A stretch of DNA of 64,000 bases from Thermodesulfobacteriota bacterium. GTDB taxonomy: Bacteria; Desulfobacterota; WTBG01; CAIYCZ01; CAIRTM01. Below, piece by piece: positions 44,936 to 53,794 of the stretch. A program made the position numbers and the translations under genes. The notes beneath the pieces were generated by a model. The model was given only the letters and a program-made list of their open reading frames with translations, made no database searches and was not told the origin of the DNA. The stretch is taken from assembly GCA_026415325.1 (NCBI GenBank), contig JAOAHH010000126.1, positions 24,367 to 88,366 of the forward strand. Reading direction: 5' to 3'. How positions within the stretch are numbered: the stretch's first letter is position 1; each line of letters begins with the position of its first letter.

Positions 44936-46183
44936 CTACAGGCCTTGAAATGATGCTGCTTTGGCAAGCGTTTCCTGATACTCTTGTTCTTCCTGTGAAG
45001 CATACACAATACCGCCGCCTACTTGGAGCCACAGTTTATTACCTCTTTTAATAATTGTTCTAATGGCAATATTGAAGTCAAGATTGCCATGAAGATTTAT
45101 AGTTCCGATCACACCTGTATAAATGCCACGAGCGGTTGGCTCAAGTTCATCGATAATCTCGATCGCCCGCTTCTTCGGGCATCCGCTAATCGATCCTCCA
45201 GGGAGCATTGAAAGGAGTGCCTGCACCGAATCGATGCCATAGTCAAGTCTCCCCCTAACAACCGAATACGCATGCCAAACCGCTGCACACCGACGCACCA
45301 CTCTGCTGCGCACCACCCGCACCGATCCGGGGGCACATACCTTGCCCACATCATTGCGCAAAAGATCGGTGATCATGTGCAGCTCTGCCTGCTCTTTGAA
45401 GTCCCGAACAAGCTCTTCGCGTTGGCACTTTGCTTTTCCAGCATACGGCCGCGTTCCCTTGATCGGAAAAGTATTGATGACCCCATCTTGGATGGTAACA
45501 AACCGTTCTGGTGAACCGCTTAAAACCTGAAAATCGCCGCAGTCAAGAAATGCCAAAAAGCCGACCGGGTTTTTCCTGCACAGAGAAATAAACAACGCAG
45601 GTGCTGATGATGTGCTCCGGGCTGTGAGCCGGTGGGATAAATTGACCTGATAGATGTCGCCTTTATAAATATGGGTCTTTATTTTTTGAAAAGCAGCGCG
45701 ATAGCACCGCCTGCTAATCTCTGGGATAAAAAAACATTGACTTCCCTGTTGCAGAGGTTTCACGGCGCGCCTTCTGATTGCTGCCACCCTGTCGGGAAAT
45801 TCGGGATCATTATAGTATACCCGAGCAGAGGATCCGTGAAATACAAGATAGTTGTCAAATGCACAGAAAAAAATTCCGGGCAGCTGCAGATCGTCTACTG
45901 CCTGCACAGACACCTGATGCAAAAAACAACCCACCTCATACGAAAGATAGCCGATCAGTTTTCTGCCCAGTGCCCGGGAACGGGCAACAAAGGAGAGAAA
46001 ACCGTTAACATCGCGACTATTAGCGATAAATACTTCAGCAGGATCAAATGCAATAATCGTATCCCAGTGCTCGGCACCGCTGCCGGTCAAAAAGCAGACA
46101 TGCCGCTCATGTGAAAGACGTTTGAAGAACTGCAGTGGGTCAAGATGGAGACAAATAACAGACATTGAGAAAATTCCTGACAA
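44936..46183 (-). CDS. pabB: Aminodeoxychorismate synthase component I (PabB)
   Basis: Converts chorismate plus ammonia from PabA to 4-amino-4-deoxychorismate for folate synthesis. It has 415 residues. NTFPIKGTRPY carries the lysine that marks PabB rather than TrpE, and PGGSISGCPKKRAIEIIDELEP and GIYTGVIG form the chorismate site. AGGAG six bases before a TTG supports the start at 46183, inside the end of pabA (44-base overlap). A later ATG at 46165 is the alternative. There is no fused PabC lyase, and no pabC is visible in the window. Confidence 0.9.
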   Translation of the reverse strand: MSGIFSMSVICLHLDPLQFFKRLSHERHVCFLTGSGAEHWDTIIAFDPAEVFIANSRDVNGFLSFVARSRALGRKLIGYLSYEVGCFLHQVSVQAVDDLQLPGIFFCAFDNYLVFHGSSARVYYNDPEFPDRVAAIRRRAVKPLQQGSQCFFIPEISRRCYRAAFQKIKTHIYKGDIYQVNLSHRLTARSTSSAPALFISLCRKNPVGFLAFLDCGDFQVLSGSPERFVTIQDGVINTFPIKGTRPYAGKAKCQREELVRDFKEQAELHMITDLLRNDVGKVCAPGSVRVVRSRVVRRCAAVWHAYSVVRGRLDYGIDSVQALLSMLPGGSISGCPKKRAIEIIDELEPTARGIYTGVIGTINLHGNLDFNIAIRTIIKRGNKLWLQVGGGIVYASQEEQEYQETLAKAASFQGL

Positions 46184-46742
46184 GTACGGCTCCTGCTTCT
46201 GTCATAAACGATTCCGGATGGAACTGTATCCCGAAAACAGGATAGCGCATATGGGCAATACCCATAATATCGCCGTCATCTGACCATGCAGTGAGATAAA
46301 AATCCCGCGGCACTGTTTCAAGAGCGAGAGAATGGTATCGTGCTGCTTGAAACGGGTTTGGAAGACGGAAAAAAATGCCCTTTCCGGTATGATACACAAG
46401 CGACGTTGCACCGTGTAAAATACGCCGCGCATGAATGACACGGCTGCCGAACACTGTCCCGATATACTGATGCCCGAGACACACACCGAGCATCGGAATT
46501 CGCCTAAAAAAATGGCGTATCGCTGCCATGCATATACTGCTGCGCTCCGGTTTGCCGGGGCCTGCAGAAAGAACGATGGCATCCATTCCCATCCTTCTGA
46601 TATCGCGGAGGGTTATCCGGTCATGTTCAGCAACAACGACATGCGCCCCACAGGATACAAAAAGCTGATACAGATTGTAGGTAAAGGAGTCGTAATTATC
46701 GATTAAAAGGATGGTTGGTTGTATGGCAGCTTGTGTGCCCAT
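46140..46742 (-). CDS. pabA: Aminodeoxychorismate synthase glutamine amidotransferase (PabA)
   Basis: Class I glutamine amidotransferase subunit, 200 residues, feeds ammonia to PabB. LLIDNYDSFTYNLYQ opens the domain, the catalytic cysteine is in GVCLGHQ, and the His-Glu pair is in FGIQFHPESF. PabA and TrpG cannot be told apart by sequence alone; the pabB and folK neighbours decide for folate here. Its start overlaps the folK end by 40 bases and GGTGAG precedes the ATG. Confidence 0.9.
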   Translation of the reverse strand: MGTQAAIQPTILLIDNYDSFTYNLYQLFVSCGAHVVVAEHDRITLRDIRRMGMDAIVLSAGPGKPERSSICMAAIRHFFRRIPMLGVCLGHQYIGTVFGSRVIHARRILHGATSLVYHTGKGIFFRLPNPFQAARYHSLALETVPRDFYLTAWSDDGDIMGIAHMRYPVFGIQFHPESFMTEAGAVLVRNFLNVCYLSPS

Positions 46743-47218
46743 AATCTCACCTGCGCTCCGTTTGAGAGCGCGCTGAGGAGTTCCCGGAAGGTCTTTCTTA
46801 GTTCAGGATGCACAACATCAGATGCAATTTCACACAACGGGACGAGTACAAACTTTCTTTCGGGGATGCGCGGATGAGGCAGAGTAAGATCCTTGTCATG
46901 CAGCAGGATATCATCAAACAAAAGCAGGTCAAGATCAATACACCGGGGGCCATTTGGCAGCGTTGGTTTTCTCCCCATTGAAAGTTCGATTGCCTTGAGT
47001 TCCCGTAAAAGCCGATGCGGCGCTTTGTCGGTGTATGCTTTAACCACCATATTAAGAAACCACGGCTGGTTCGTGTACCCGAGAGGCTCGGTCTCATAAA
47101 CGGATGAACAGGCGTGAATATTAACTACTGCGTTTAATTCCCGTATCGCCGTAGTAAGATATTCAGACCGATTTCCGACATTGGTACCGATCCCTATGTA
47201 AACAGCATGTTGGTTCAT
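46703..47218 (-). CDS. folK: 6-hydroxymethyl-7,8-dihydropterin pyrophosphokinase (FolK)
   Basis: Transfers pyrophosphate from ATP to the folate pterin precursor, 171 residues. YIGIGTNVGNRSEYL, YTNQPWFLNMVV, RCIDLDLLLFDD and LPHPRIPERKFVLVPL cover the whole family signature, with the two metal-binding aspartates in the DLDLL block. It lies 21 bases after purV. Confidence 0.94.
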   Translation of the reverse strand: MNQHAVYIGIGTNVGNRSEYLTTAIRELNAVVNIHACSSVYETEPLGYTNQPWFLNMVVKAYTDKAPHRLLRELKAIELSMGRKPTLPNGPRCIDLDLLLFDDILLHDKDLTLPHPRIPERKFVLVPLCEIASDVVHPELRKTFRELLSALSNGAQVRLWAHKLPYNQPSF

Positions 47219-47239
47219 AGATTTGATGCCTGGATGACC

Positions 47240-48394
47240 TTAAATATGGAGAAAACACCGCTCAAGCGTAGCGATGAGTGCAATGCCATGATCATTGGCA
47301 GCCTGTATGACCGCAGCATCATTGAGTGATCCTGCAGGCCACACAACGGCGGTGACGCCGTGGGCTGCGACGGCATCAATGCAATCGCGCTGTGGAAAAA
47401 AAGCATCGGAAGACATGACCGCACCGCGCAGGCTGTGCCCCTTCTTGATCGCCTTATCAATTGCCTGCTCGACAGCGCCGATGCGTTCTTGCTCGCCGGT
47501 GCCAACCGCAATTGCCGCCCCATCCTTTACAAAGACAATACCGTTGGAACGAACGTTGATGTTCACATACCACGCAGTAAGACAATCCTCAAGTTCCTGC
47601 TCGGTCGGCCGTCGAGCTACCACAAAATCCTGACCGTTATTTTTAGACGGATCTTTGTTTGGAATCATCGGATCACAGATAAAATCTGAAACGGATCGTA
47701 TTCTGGTGAGGTACGGTATTTCAAACGTCAATGTGCCGTCGACAAGGCTCCGAACAGTATATAGTCCGTCTATATTATCGCCGACGAATTTAGGTATCCG
47801 CTGCATGTTTGTCACACACGCCACGCGGATTGCATTATTGAGTTTTTTGGTACCTTCATTGCGACGCAGTATGGCAATGGCTTCTTCCTCATAGGCCGGA
47901 GCAACAACCCCTTCGATAAAGGTTTCCATAATCGCCTCGGCTGTCGGGGCGTCCACCGTCACATTAAACCCGACAATACCGCCGAATGCGCTTCGCTCGT
48001 CGCAGGCACGTGCAATACGATAAATCTGCTCAAGCGTTTCGCTGTGTGTCTGTACCTTAAAGCCGCATGGGTTGACATGCTTCATAATGGTGCAGGCGGG
48101 CTTGTTGAAATATTTTAAAATATTAATCGCTTGGCTCATATCCTGCAAATTCGTGAGCGACAAACCGTCTTTGCCGCCTTTAAGCATCTCGAGATTACCG
48201 ATACAAAGACGGGTACTGTTAATCGGGACATACGCTGCAAACGGCTGATGGGGATTGGTGCCGTAGCGCAACGGAATCGAAACAGCAGTATAGGTAACGG
48301 TTTGAGTGCCCATCGTCACGGTGAGGTGCGTCGGAAAATCTCCCTGCACGGCTGTTTTGTATACATCTTTAAATGAAGAAACATCGGTAGCCAT
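47240..48394 (-). CDS. purV: Stand-alone AICAR transformylase (PurH C-terminal domain, PurV type)
   Basis: Formylates AICAR with 10-formyl-tetrahydrofolate, the penultimate step of IMP synthesis. The 384 residues cover only the transformylase domains: RYGTNPHQPFAAY at the N-terminus, the catalytic Lys-His in IMKHVNPCGF, SAFGGIVGFN, AVMSSDAFFPQRD and VVWPAGSLND. The MGS-like IMP cyclohydrolase domain of bifunctional PurH is absent, and the start at 48394 (GGGGA ahead) leaves no room for it. The missing activity is supplied by the PurO gene 13 bases upstream. Confidence 0.9.
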   Translation of the reverse strand: MATDVSSFKDVYKTAVQGDFPTHLTVTMGTQTVTYTAVSIPLRYGTNPHQPFAAYVPINSTRLCIGNLEMLKGGKDGLSLTNLQDMSQAINILKYFNKPACTIMKHVNPCGFKVQTHSETLEQIYRIARACDERSAFGGIVGFNVTVDAPTAEAIMETFIEGVVAPAYEEEAIAILRRNEGTKKLNNAIRVACVTNMQRIPKFVGDNIDGLYTVRSLVDGTLTFEIPYLTRIRSVSDFICDPMIPNKDPSKNNGQDFVVARRPTEQELEDCLTAWYVNINVRSNGIVFVKDGAAIAVGTGEQERIGAVEQAIDKAIKKGHSLRGAVMSSDAFFPQRDCIDAVAAHGVTAVVWPAGSLNDAAVIQAANDHGIALIATLERCFLHI

Positions 48395-48407
48395 GATTTT
48401 CCCCTTT

Positions 48408-49127
48408 TTACGCATATCGATTATGCACATGTACTGCAACGGTCTCGCGTGAAAACACTGCAGCGGTTGCAACACGAACATCAGGATTCCCGGCTTGTGG
48501 CCCTAGTGCATCATAGAATGCCTGTGCTGCCGCTTGGGGGGAATCCCATGGAATCGCTATATCATACGGCTCACCGATAAAACTCGGCAGTGGATCCCGA
48601 TGCATCCCAGTATAGGTGGCGATCATTTTTCCACTGCCGCGGATCATTGGAACCTCAAAAAAAGCTCGCATGCTACTCCCATCAGGAGCACGTTTTATGA
48701 TACTCAATGCCGCACCATCCTTTGTTATGCAACCACTGATGCGCGGGGTGAAGTTCGGCTCATCGGGCTCATAGTGCCAATCTCGCAATGACCGAACCAA
48801 AACTTCAACCGGTGTGCGATCTGGTGCAAGATGCTCAAACACCGCTTCGGTTTGGGTGCCGTTGCTGATTGCAACACCCCTTGTCCCCCACATAATAGCT
48901 GGATACACAAGAAGTGTTGGATTTCCGGTGCGAAGGATTGTCTCATCGGTCGGACGTATAACAATGCATTGCCGAGCAGAATCGATCTTGAGTCTTCGGG
49001 CCTGACTTGACGGGCTTCTGCCCGTCACCGCATACAGCGCTACCTGCTGACCACTGGGACTCAGGCCAATAATGATCAAACGTCCCGGATAACTCATCGT
49101 ACGAATACACGCTAACGCTGGATCCAT
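48408..49127 (-). CDS. purO: IMP cyclohydrolase, archaeal PurO type
   Basis: Closes the ring of FAICAR to give IMP. The 239-residue protein follows the archaeal PurO pattern: YPGRLIIIGLSPSGQQVALYAVTGRS at the N-terminus, AISNGTQTEAVFE in the middle, and EPNFTPRISGCI. It is unrelated to the PurH cyclohydrolase domain. AAAGGAGGT lies 13 bases before the ATG at 49127; an internal ATG ten codons on is possible. It leads the operon purO-purV-folK-pabA-pabB. Confidence 0.85.
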   Translation of the reverse strand: MDPALACIRTMSYPGRLIIIGLSPSGQQVALYAVTGRSPSSQARRLKIDSARQCIVIRPTDETILRTGNPTLLVYPAIMWGTRGVAISNGTQTEAVFEHLAPDRTPVEVLVRSLRDWHYEPDEPNFTPRISGCITKDGAALSIIKRAPDGSSMRAFFEVPMIRGSGKMIATYTGMHRDPLPSFIGEPYDIAIPWDSPQAAAQAFYDALGPQAGNPDVRVATAAVFSRETVAVHVHNRYA

Positions 49128-49436
49128 AAATCTCTTGGCAACCTCCTTTAAGGCTTTATTTTAGCTATTTGCGGCAGCTCCACCACCAGAGGATGGAAGT
49201 TAATATACGATTTCAGAACGATTAGCAACACCTTTCTTGTTTGTTACTTTGTCACTACGAATCGTAAAAATCTGCAATAGATATATCAGGGAAATGCTTA
49301 AGAAATTATAACGCTTGTACGATATAATGAAAAACATTATTATGAACAGCATGTCGCAGCTGATTGCATGCCGAGATAGGTATGGTCTTTTGTTTAACGG
49401 CTCAGAACAATCAAACTTTGTATAACGGATATCCTT
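49128..49436 (+). other. Intergenic region between purO and the HDOD gene
   Basis: About 310 bases with no gene. It holds the minus-strand purO promoter and a leader of about 170 bases on that strand, in which I see no purine, ZTP or tetrahydrofolate riboswitch pattern. A TATAAC near 49421 could be a -10 for the plus-strand gene but has no matching -35. Confidence 0.5.
49305..49333 (-). promoter_or_regulatory. Promoter for the purO-purV-folK-pabAB operon
   Basis: On the minus strand a perfect TATAAT (49310 to 49305) follows TTTTCA (49333 to 49328), four of six matches, with a 17-base spacer. Confidence 0.5.
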
Positions 49437-50456
49437 ATGAGAATAGAATGCCCGCACTGCCACAAAGCATATAACATTCCAGAAGAACGCATTAAAAAAT
49501 ATGGCGATCACGTTGCCTTCCCATGCCCTGCATGTAAAGGAAGGATTGAAGTCCATCTTGGGACCGAGACGCCGCAGGGCGTGCACCCCCACCGAAGTAC
49601 TCCTCAGGAACCTGTCGGGGAAACGCTTAAGAAACGAATCTTGAGAACCGTCAGCGATCTGCCACCGATGCCGCAAGTTGCACAAAAAGCGCGTGAACTC
49701 ACCATGAGCGATAAATCAACGTTCTCTGACCTTGCACGACTCATCGAAACCGATCAGGCAATCGCTGCCCGGGTGCTGAAAATCGCCAATTCTTCATATT
49801 ACGGCGTTATGGGCAGTGTCTCCTCGATTCAGCATGCTTCGGTTGTGCTCGGTATGAAAACTCTCAATGAGCTGCTGACCCTTGCCTGTGCCTCGTCCCT
49901 GCTAGGGGCAGAACTCAAGGGCTATGGAATGAATGCCGGCGATCTGTGGCGACATTCGCTTGCAACCGCAGGGTGTGCGCGAGCACTTGCCACTAAAAAG
50001 AACCCCAGCCTTGTGGATGATGCTTTTTCTGCAGGGCTTATCCATGACTGCGGAAAATTGATTCTTGACCGCTATATTCTTGAGCGCAAGCAGGCATTTG
50101 AAGAATTCATGAAAGACGGCCAACGATCGTTCCTTGAGGCAGAAAAAAAACTCCTCGGGTTTGATCATGCTGAAATCGCTGCAGAGGTGTGTGAAAAATG
50201 GCAGATTCCCAAAAAGCTCATCGGTCCAATCCAATACCATCACACACCCTCGCGACTGAACTCAAATGAACTCGCGCATATTGTCCATGCTGCGGATGCC
50301 ATTGCCCTGATGAGCGGTATCGGTTCCGGCTTTGACGGCATGATGTACCAAATCGATCCAAAGGCTATGGAATTCCTGAGGCTTGACAGCTCGCAGATCA
50401 GCGTTCTCATGGCAGAAACCGCTGACTACGTTGAAAAAACTCTCAGCTCATTGTAA
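49437..50456 (+). CDS. HDOD domain protein with N-terminal zinc ribbon
   Basis: A 339-residue signalling protein. The N-terminus has two CxxC pairs (ECPHCHKAYNIPEE and PCPACKGRIEV), the MJ0042-type zinc ribbon. The HDOD domain begins near residue 70 (LPPMPQVAQKARELTMSDKSTF) and continues through VLKIANSSYYG and SAGLIHDCGKLILDRY to a C-terminal helix. HDOD proteins lack nucleotide phosphodiesterase activity in most cases and act in signalling or stress responses. It ends 54 bases before a terminator. Confidence 0.9.
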   Translation: MRIECPHCHKAYNIPEERIKKYGDHVAFPCPACKGRIEVHLGTETPQGVHPHRSTPQEPVGETLKKRILRTVSDLPPMPQVAQKARELTMSDKSTFSDLARLIETDQAIAARVLKIANSSYYGVMGSVSSIQHASVVLGMKTLNELLTLACASSLLGAELKGYGMNAGDLWRHSLATAGCARALATKKNPSLVDDAFSAGLIHDCGKLILDRYILERKQAFEEFMKDGQRSFLEAEKKLLGFDHAEIAAEVCEKWQIPKKLIGPIQYHHTPSRLNSNELAHIVHAADAIALMSGIGSGFDGMMYQIDPKAMEFLRLDSSQISVLMAETADYVEKTLSSL

Positions 50457-50509
50457 CCGCCGCTGTACAATTTCCCCGGGCGAAATCCGAAACATAAAAT
50501 CCCCGATGT

Positions 50510-50538
50510 CGTGGCCTTGCAATGGCCACGCTTTTTTT
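50510..50538 (+). terminator. Rho-independent terminator after the HDOD gene
   Basis: CGTGGCC and GGCCACG form a 7-bp GC-rich stem around TTGCAAT, followed by CTTTTTTT. The acyl-CoA dehydrogenase start is only 17 bases further on, so its transcript must begin within or just after this element, or by readthrough. Confidence 0.8.
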
Positions 50539-50554
50539 ATATACTGCTCGCATT

Positions 50555-51694
50555 ATGGATTTTGAGCTGACCAACCAACATCGTCTTGCCCGCGCAACCG
50601 CACGCGACGTTGCCCGCACCGAACTTGCCCCGTATGCTCAGGAGTGGGATCAAACGATGACCTTTCCAGGTGAAGCGCTAAAAAAACTCGCCAGGCTCGG
50701 ATTTATGGGCATATCCATTCCCAAAGCCTACGGTGGCTGCGGACTTGACAGCATCAGCTATGTGCTCATCATTGAAGAGCTCGCCAAGGTCTGCGCCTCA
50801 ACCGCGATCATCGTATCGGTCCATAATTCTGTCTGTGCATATCCCATCTTTATGCTCGGTACCGAAGAACAAAAGCAATCCTACCTTGTGCCGCTCAGCC
50901 GCGGTGAAAAGCTCGGTGCATTTGCACTCACCGAACCCAATGCCGGTTCTGATCCAGCGTCACTCGAAACTGTTGCCGAGCGACACGGCGACCACTTTAT
51001 CCTCAACGGTACCAAGACCTTTATTACCAACGGTTCCACCGCTGACATCGTTCTGGTGATGGCGCGTACCGATCGCACCAAACGCAGCCGTGGCATTACC
51101 GCTTTTATTGTCGATAAATCCTTTGGCGGTATCATTGTCGGATCAAAGGAAAATAAACTTGGCATCCGCGCCTCTGACACCTGTGAACTCATCTTTAAGC
51201 GCTGCACCGTGCCTGCGGCCAATGTGCTCGGCGAACTCGGTGCAGGGCTGGGTGCAGCGCTTGATACCTTAACATTCGGCAGGGTCGGCGTCGCAGCACA
51301 GGCACTTGGTGTTGCTGAGTGTGCATTTGAAGAAAGCATCCGATACAGCACACAACGCAAACAGTTTGGACGACCAATCGCCGATTTTCAGGCAATCCAA
51401 TGGATGCTTGCTGATATGGCAACAGAAATTGAAGCAGCACGCTCACTCGTCTACCGTGCTGCATGGCTCAAGGACCGTGGAAAACCTTTTGCCGCGGAGG
51501 CGTCGATGGCAAAACTCTATGCCTCTGAAACAGCCATGCGCTGTGCTACAAAAGCTGTCCAGATCCACGGCGGTTATGGATGCATGAAAGATTACCGTGT
51601 TGAACGTTGCTTTCGAGATGCAAAGGTTATTGAGATCTACGAAGGGACATCCGAAATCCAACGTCTTATTATCGCCCGTAATGTGACCAAATAA
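50555..51694 (+). CDS. Acyl-CoA dehydrogenase
   Basis: FAD-dependent acyl-CoA dehydrogenase of 379 residues, short- or medium-chain class. The N-terminal helices lead to GAFALTEPNAGSDPASLET and TKTFITNG in the beta domain. HGGYGCMKDYRVERCFRDAKV and YEGTSEIQRL, which contains the catalytic glutamate, are at the C-terminus. A longer frame from 50522 lies in the terminator, so ATG 50555 is the start. It is three bases before etfB. With a ferredoxin-bearing EtfA next to it, the enzyme may work as a bifurcating enoyl-CoA reductase like butyryl- or caffeoyl-CoA reductase. Confidence 0.9.
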   Translation: MDFELTNQHRLARATARDVARTELAPYAQEWDQTMTFPGEALKKLARLGFMGISIPKAYGGCGLDSISYVLIIEELAKVCASTAIIVSVHNSVCAYPIFMLGTEEQKQSYLVPLSRGEKLGAFALTEPNAGSDPASLETVAERHGDHFILNGTKTFITNGSTADIVLVMARTDRTKRSRGITAFIVDKSFGGIIVGSKENKLGIRASDTCELIFKRCTVPAANVLGELGAGLGAALDTLTFGRVGVAAQALGVAECAFEESIRYSTQRKQFGRPIADFQAIQWMLADMATEIEAARSLVYRAAWLKDRGKPFAAEASMAKLYASETAMRCATKAVQIHGGYGCMKDYRVERCFRDAKVIEIYEGTSEIQRLIIARNVTK

Positions 51695-51697
51695 GTT

Positions 51698-52546
51698 ATG
51701 CATCCTCTCAAAATAATTGTCACAGTCAAGCAGGTTCCCGATACCAATCAGGTAAAAATCGACCCGGTGACAAACTCGCTTGTTCGCGAGGGGGTACCGA
51801 GCATCATCAATCCAGAAGACCGAAATGCTATTGAAGTAGCCCTATGGTTTAAAGAGCATGTCGGCGCCGAAACAACCGCGCTGTGCATGGGGCCACCGCA
51901 GGCTGTTTCAGCCCTTGAGGAAGCACTGGCCATGGGCATTGATAAAGCAGTTCTTTTAAGCGATCGGGCATTTGCCGGGTCTGACACACTGGTAACCGCA
52001 TTTACCCTATCCCGTGCGGTGATGAAAATCGGCACCTATGATCTCATACTGTGTGGCAGACAGGCAATTGATGGCGATACTGCTCAGGTAGGACCGCAAC
52101 TTGCGGGGTTTCTTGGACTGCCACAGATAACATACGCTGAAGAAATACAGTATGACGGCATGACACTAACCATCCGCAGAGGCCTTGAAGACTCCAATGA
52201 ATGGATCAGGGTGAAGCTTCCCGCATTGGTGACCGTGAGCGCGGGCATTAACCGTCCTCGGCATCCTTCGCTCTACAATATTGTCGCTGCCTGTGATCCG
52301 GAGCGTATCACCCGCTTGACCGCAACAGACCTTAAAGTCCCTGCTGCAATGCTCGGTCTTACTGCATCGCCGACAAAGGTAAAAAAAATTTTTGAACCAG
52401 AGCGCCATGCCCGTGCGGAAATGCTTGAAGGAGAGCCCAGCCACATGGCGCGGCAACTCATTGAAAAACTGAGAGCGTTGCATGCACTTGACCGTGAGCA
52501 CAACCCTCATGAGCGAGAGGTTTCCTCTGCTTTCAACCGGTTGTAA
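51698..52546 (+). CDS. etfB: Electron transfer flavoprotein beta subunit
   Basis: A 282-residue EtfB. VTVKQVPDTNQVKIDP opens it, followed by INPEDRNAIE, ALAMGIDKAVLLSD and LILCGRQAIDGDTAQVGPQLAGFLGLPQITY. That layout is shared with EtfB proteins of bifurcating complexes (CarD, LctB, butyryl-CoA dehydrogenase type), where it carries the bifurcating FAD. Assignment to the bifurcating group rests on context and this pattern, not on an alignment. The C-terminal 40 residues are a helical arm. Confidence 0.9.
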   Translation: MHPLKIIVTVKQVPDTNQVKIDPVTNSLVREGVPSIINPEDRNAIEVALWFKEHVGAETTALCMGPPQAVSALEEALAMGIDKAVLLSDRAFAGSDTLVTAFTLSRAVMKIGTYDLILCGRQAIDGDTAQVGPQLAGFLGLPQITYAEEIQYDGMTLTIRRGLEDSNEWIRVKLPALVTVSAGINRPRHPSLYNIVAACDPERITRLTATDLKVPAAMLGLTASPTKVKKIFEPERHARAEMLEGEPSHMARQLIEKLRALHALDREHNPHEREVSSAFNRL

Positions 52547-52558
52547 CAAAATGAGATT

Positions 52559-53734
52559 ATGATTGCCATTTTTGCTGAAAAATGCATCGGCTGCCGGCTC
52601 TGTGAACGGGCATGTTTGTTTGGCGGGATCGCTGTTTCCGGCAAGACGCCGACACTGACCGATCAGTGCACAGGGTGCGGCGCTTGTGTCAGCATCTGCC
52701 CGAAAGGGGCGCTTGTTGCAGACAAAGCACAGCCGGGTCAGATACACCATCTTGAGGCATATCGTGGTATTTTTGTCATTGTGGAGCAGCGATCAGGGGT
52801 ACTTCAACCGGTTTCATGTGAACTTATAACGGCAGCCCGTCGGCTTGCCGATATCCGTGGCGTTCCTCTGAGTGCAGTCCTGCTCGGCAACAATATTTCC
52901 CGGCATGCTTTAACGCTTGTTGCCCACGGTGCAGACACCGTGTATATAGCCGATGCACCGTTTTTGGAGCATTACCGCACCCTGCCCTACGTGCGTATCC
53001 TGACAGAACTTATTGCATCAAAAACACCTGAAATCGTCCTCCTCGGCGCAACAACCATCGGCAGGGATCTTGCGCCGCGGCTTGCAAACCATTTCAGAAC
53101 AGGCCTTACTGCAGACTGTACCGATCTTTCGATCGATAACGACGGCACCCTGCTCCAGACGCGACCGGCGTTTGGCGGCAATATCATGGCAACCATCACA
53201 ACCCCGCTGCATCGCCCGCAGATGGCAACCGTTCGTCCCGGCGTCTTCACGGCAGAACCTATCCGTACCGGCCAAGGCGAAATCGTACATATCCCGGTAA
53301 CCGAATGCTCTGTTGACAATGTTGTTGAAATTGTGCGCATCGAGCCAAAACAAAAGCCTGCCGTTTCCCTTGAACAGGCACAGGTCATTGTCGCCGGCGG
53401 CAGAGGTATCGGAGAGGGCAAATATTTTGCTATGCTTGAAGAACTAGCGCACTTGCTTAACGGCGAGGTTGGAGCATCACGAGGTGCTGTTGACCTTGGC
53501 TGGATCGGCCATGAACATCAGGTCGGGCAAACCGGGAAAACCGTCCGGCCGCGAATCTACATCGCCTGCGGAATTTCAGGTGCAGTGCAGCATCTTGCTG
53601 GAATGCAAAGCTCGGATATCATCATTGCCATTAATAACGACCCTCATGCGCCGATTTTTCAATCCGCCCATATCGGGCTTCTCGGTGATGTGCATGCAAT
53701 CGTTCCTGAAATCATCCGGCAGCTCCGACAATAA
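52559..53734 (+). CDS. etfA: Electron transfer flavoprotein alpha subunit with 2x[4Fe-4S] ferredoxin domain
   Basis: EtfA of 391 residues with an added N-terminal ferredoxin domain: Cys9, 12, 15, 19 and Cys37, 40, 43, 47 form two CxxCxxCxxxC sets. The first lacks the usual proline after its last cysteine. The C-terminal FAD domain is complete, with VAGGRGIGEGKYF, GASRGAVDLGWIGHEHQVGQTGKTVRP and ACGISGAVQHLAGM. Such fusions occur in caffeyl-CoA reductase (CarE) and lactate dehydrogenase ETFs of acetogens, where electrons bifurcate between an acyl substrate and ferredoxin. It lies 12 bases after etfB. Confidence 0.92.
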   Translation: MIAIFAEKCIGCRLCERACLFGGIAVSGKTPTLTDQCTGCGACVSICPKGALVADKAQPGQIHHLEAYRGIFVIVEQRSGVLQPVSCELITAARRLADIRGVPLSAVLLGNNISRHALTLVAHGADTVYIADAPFLEHYRTLPYVRILTELIASKTPEIVLLGATTIGRDLAPRLANHFRTGLTADCTDLSIDNDGTLLQTRPAFGGNIMATITTPLHRPQMATVRPGVFTAEPIRTGQGEIVHIPVTECSVDNVVEIVRIEPKQKPAVSLEQAQVIVAGGRGIGEGKYFAMLEELAHLLNGEVGASRGAVDLGWIGHEHQVGQTGKTVRPRIYIACGISGAVQHLAGMQSSDIIIAINNDPHAPIFQSAHIGLLGDVHAIVPEIIRQLRQ

Positions 53735-53794
53735 AAAGCCCTGCGACAACGCGCATGGCGGCTCTCATCTCTTTTTTGATCCTGTTTCCCATCT

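Noticed and set aside
47240..48394. Truncated or frameshifted purH
   Set aside because: The transformylase domain is intact, has its own start and ribosome site, and a PurO gene supplies the missing activity, so this is a split system and not a broken gene.
49128..49297. Possible purine, ZTP or folate riboswitch before purO
   Set aside because: I looked for the conserved cores on the minus strand and found none.
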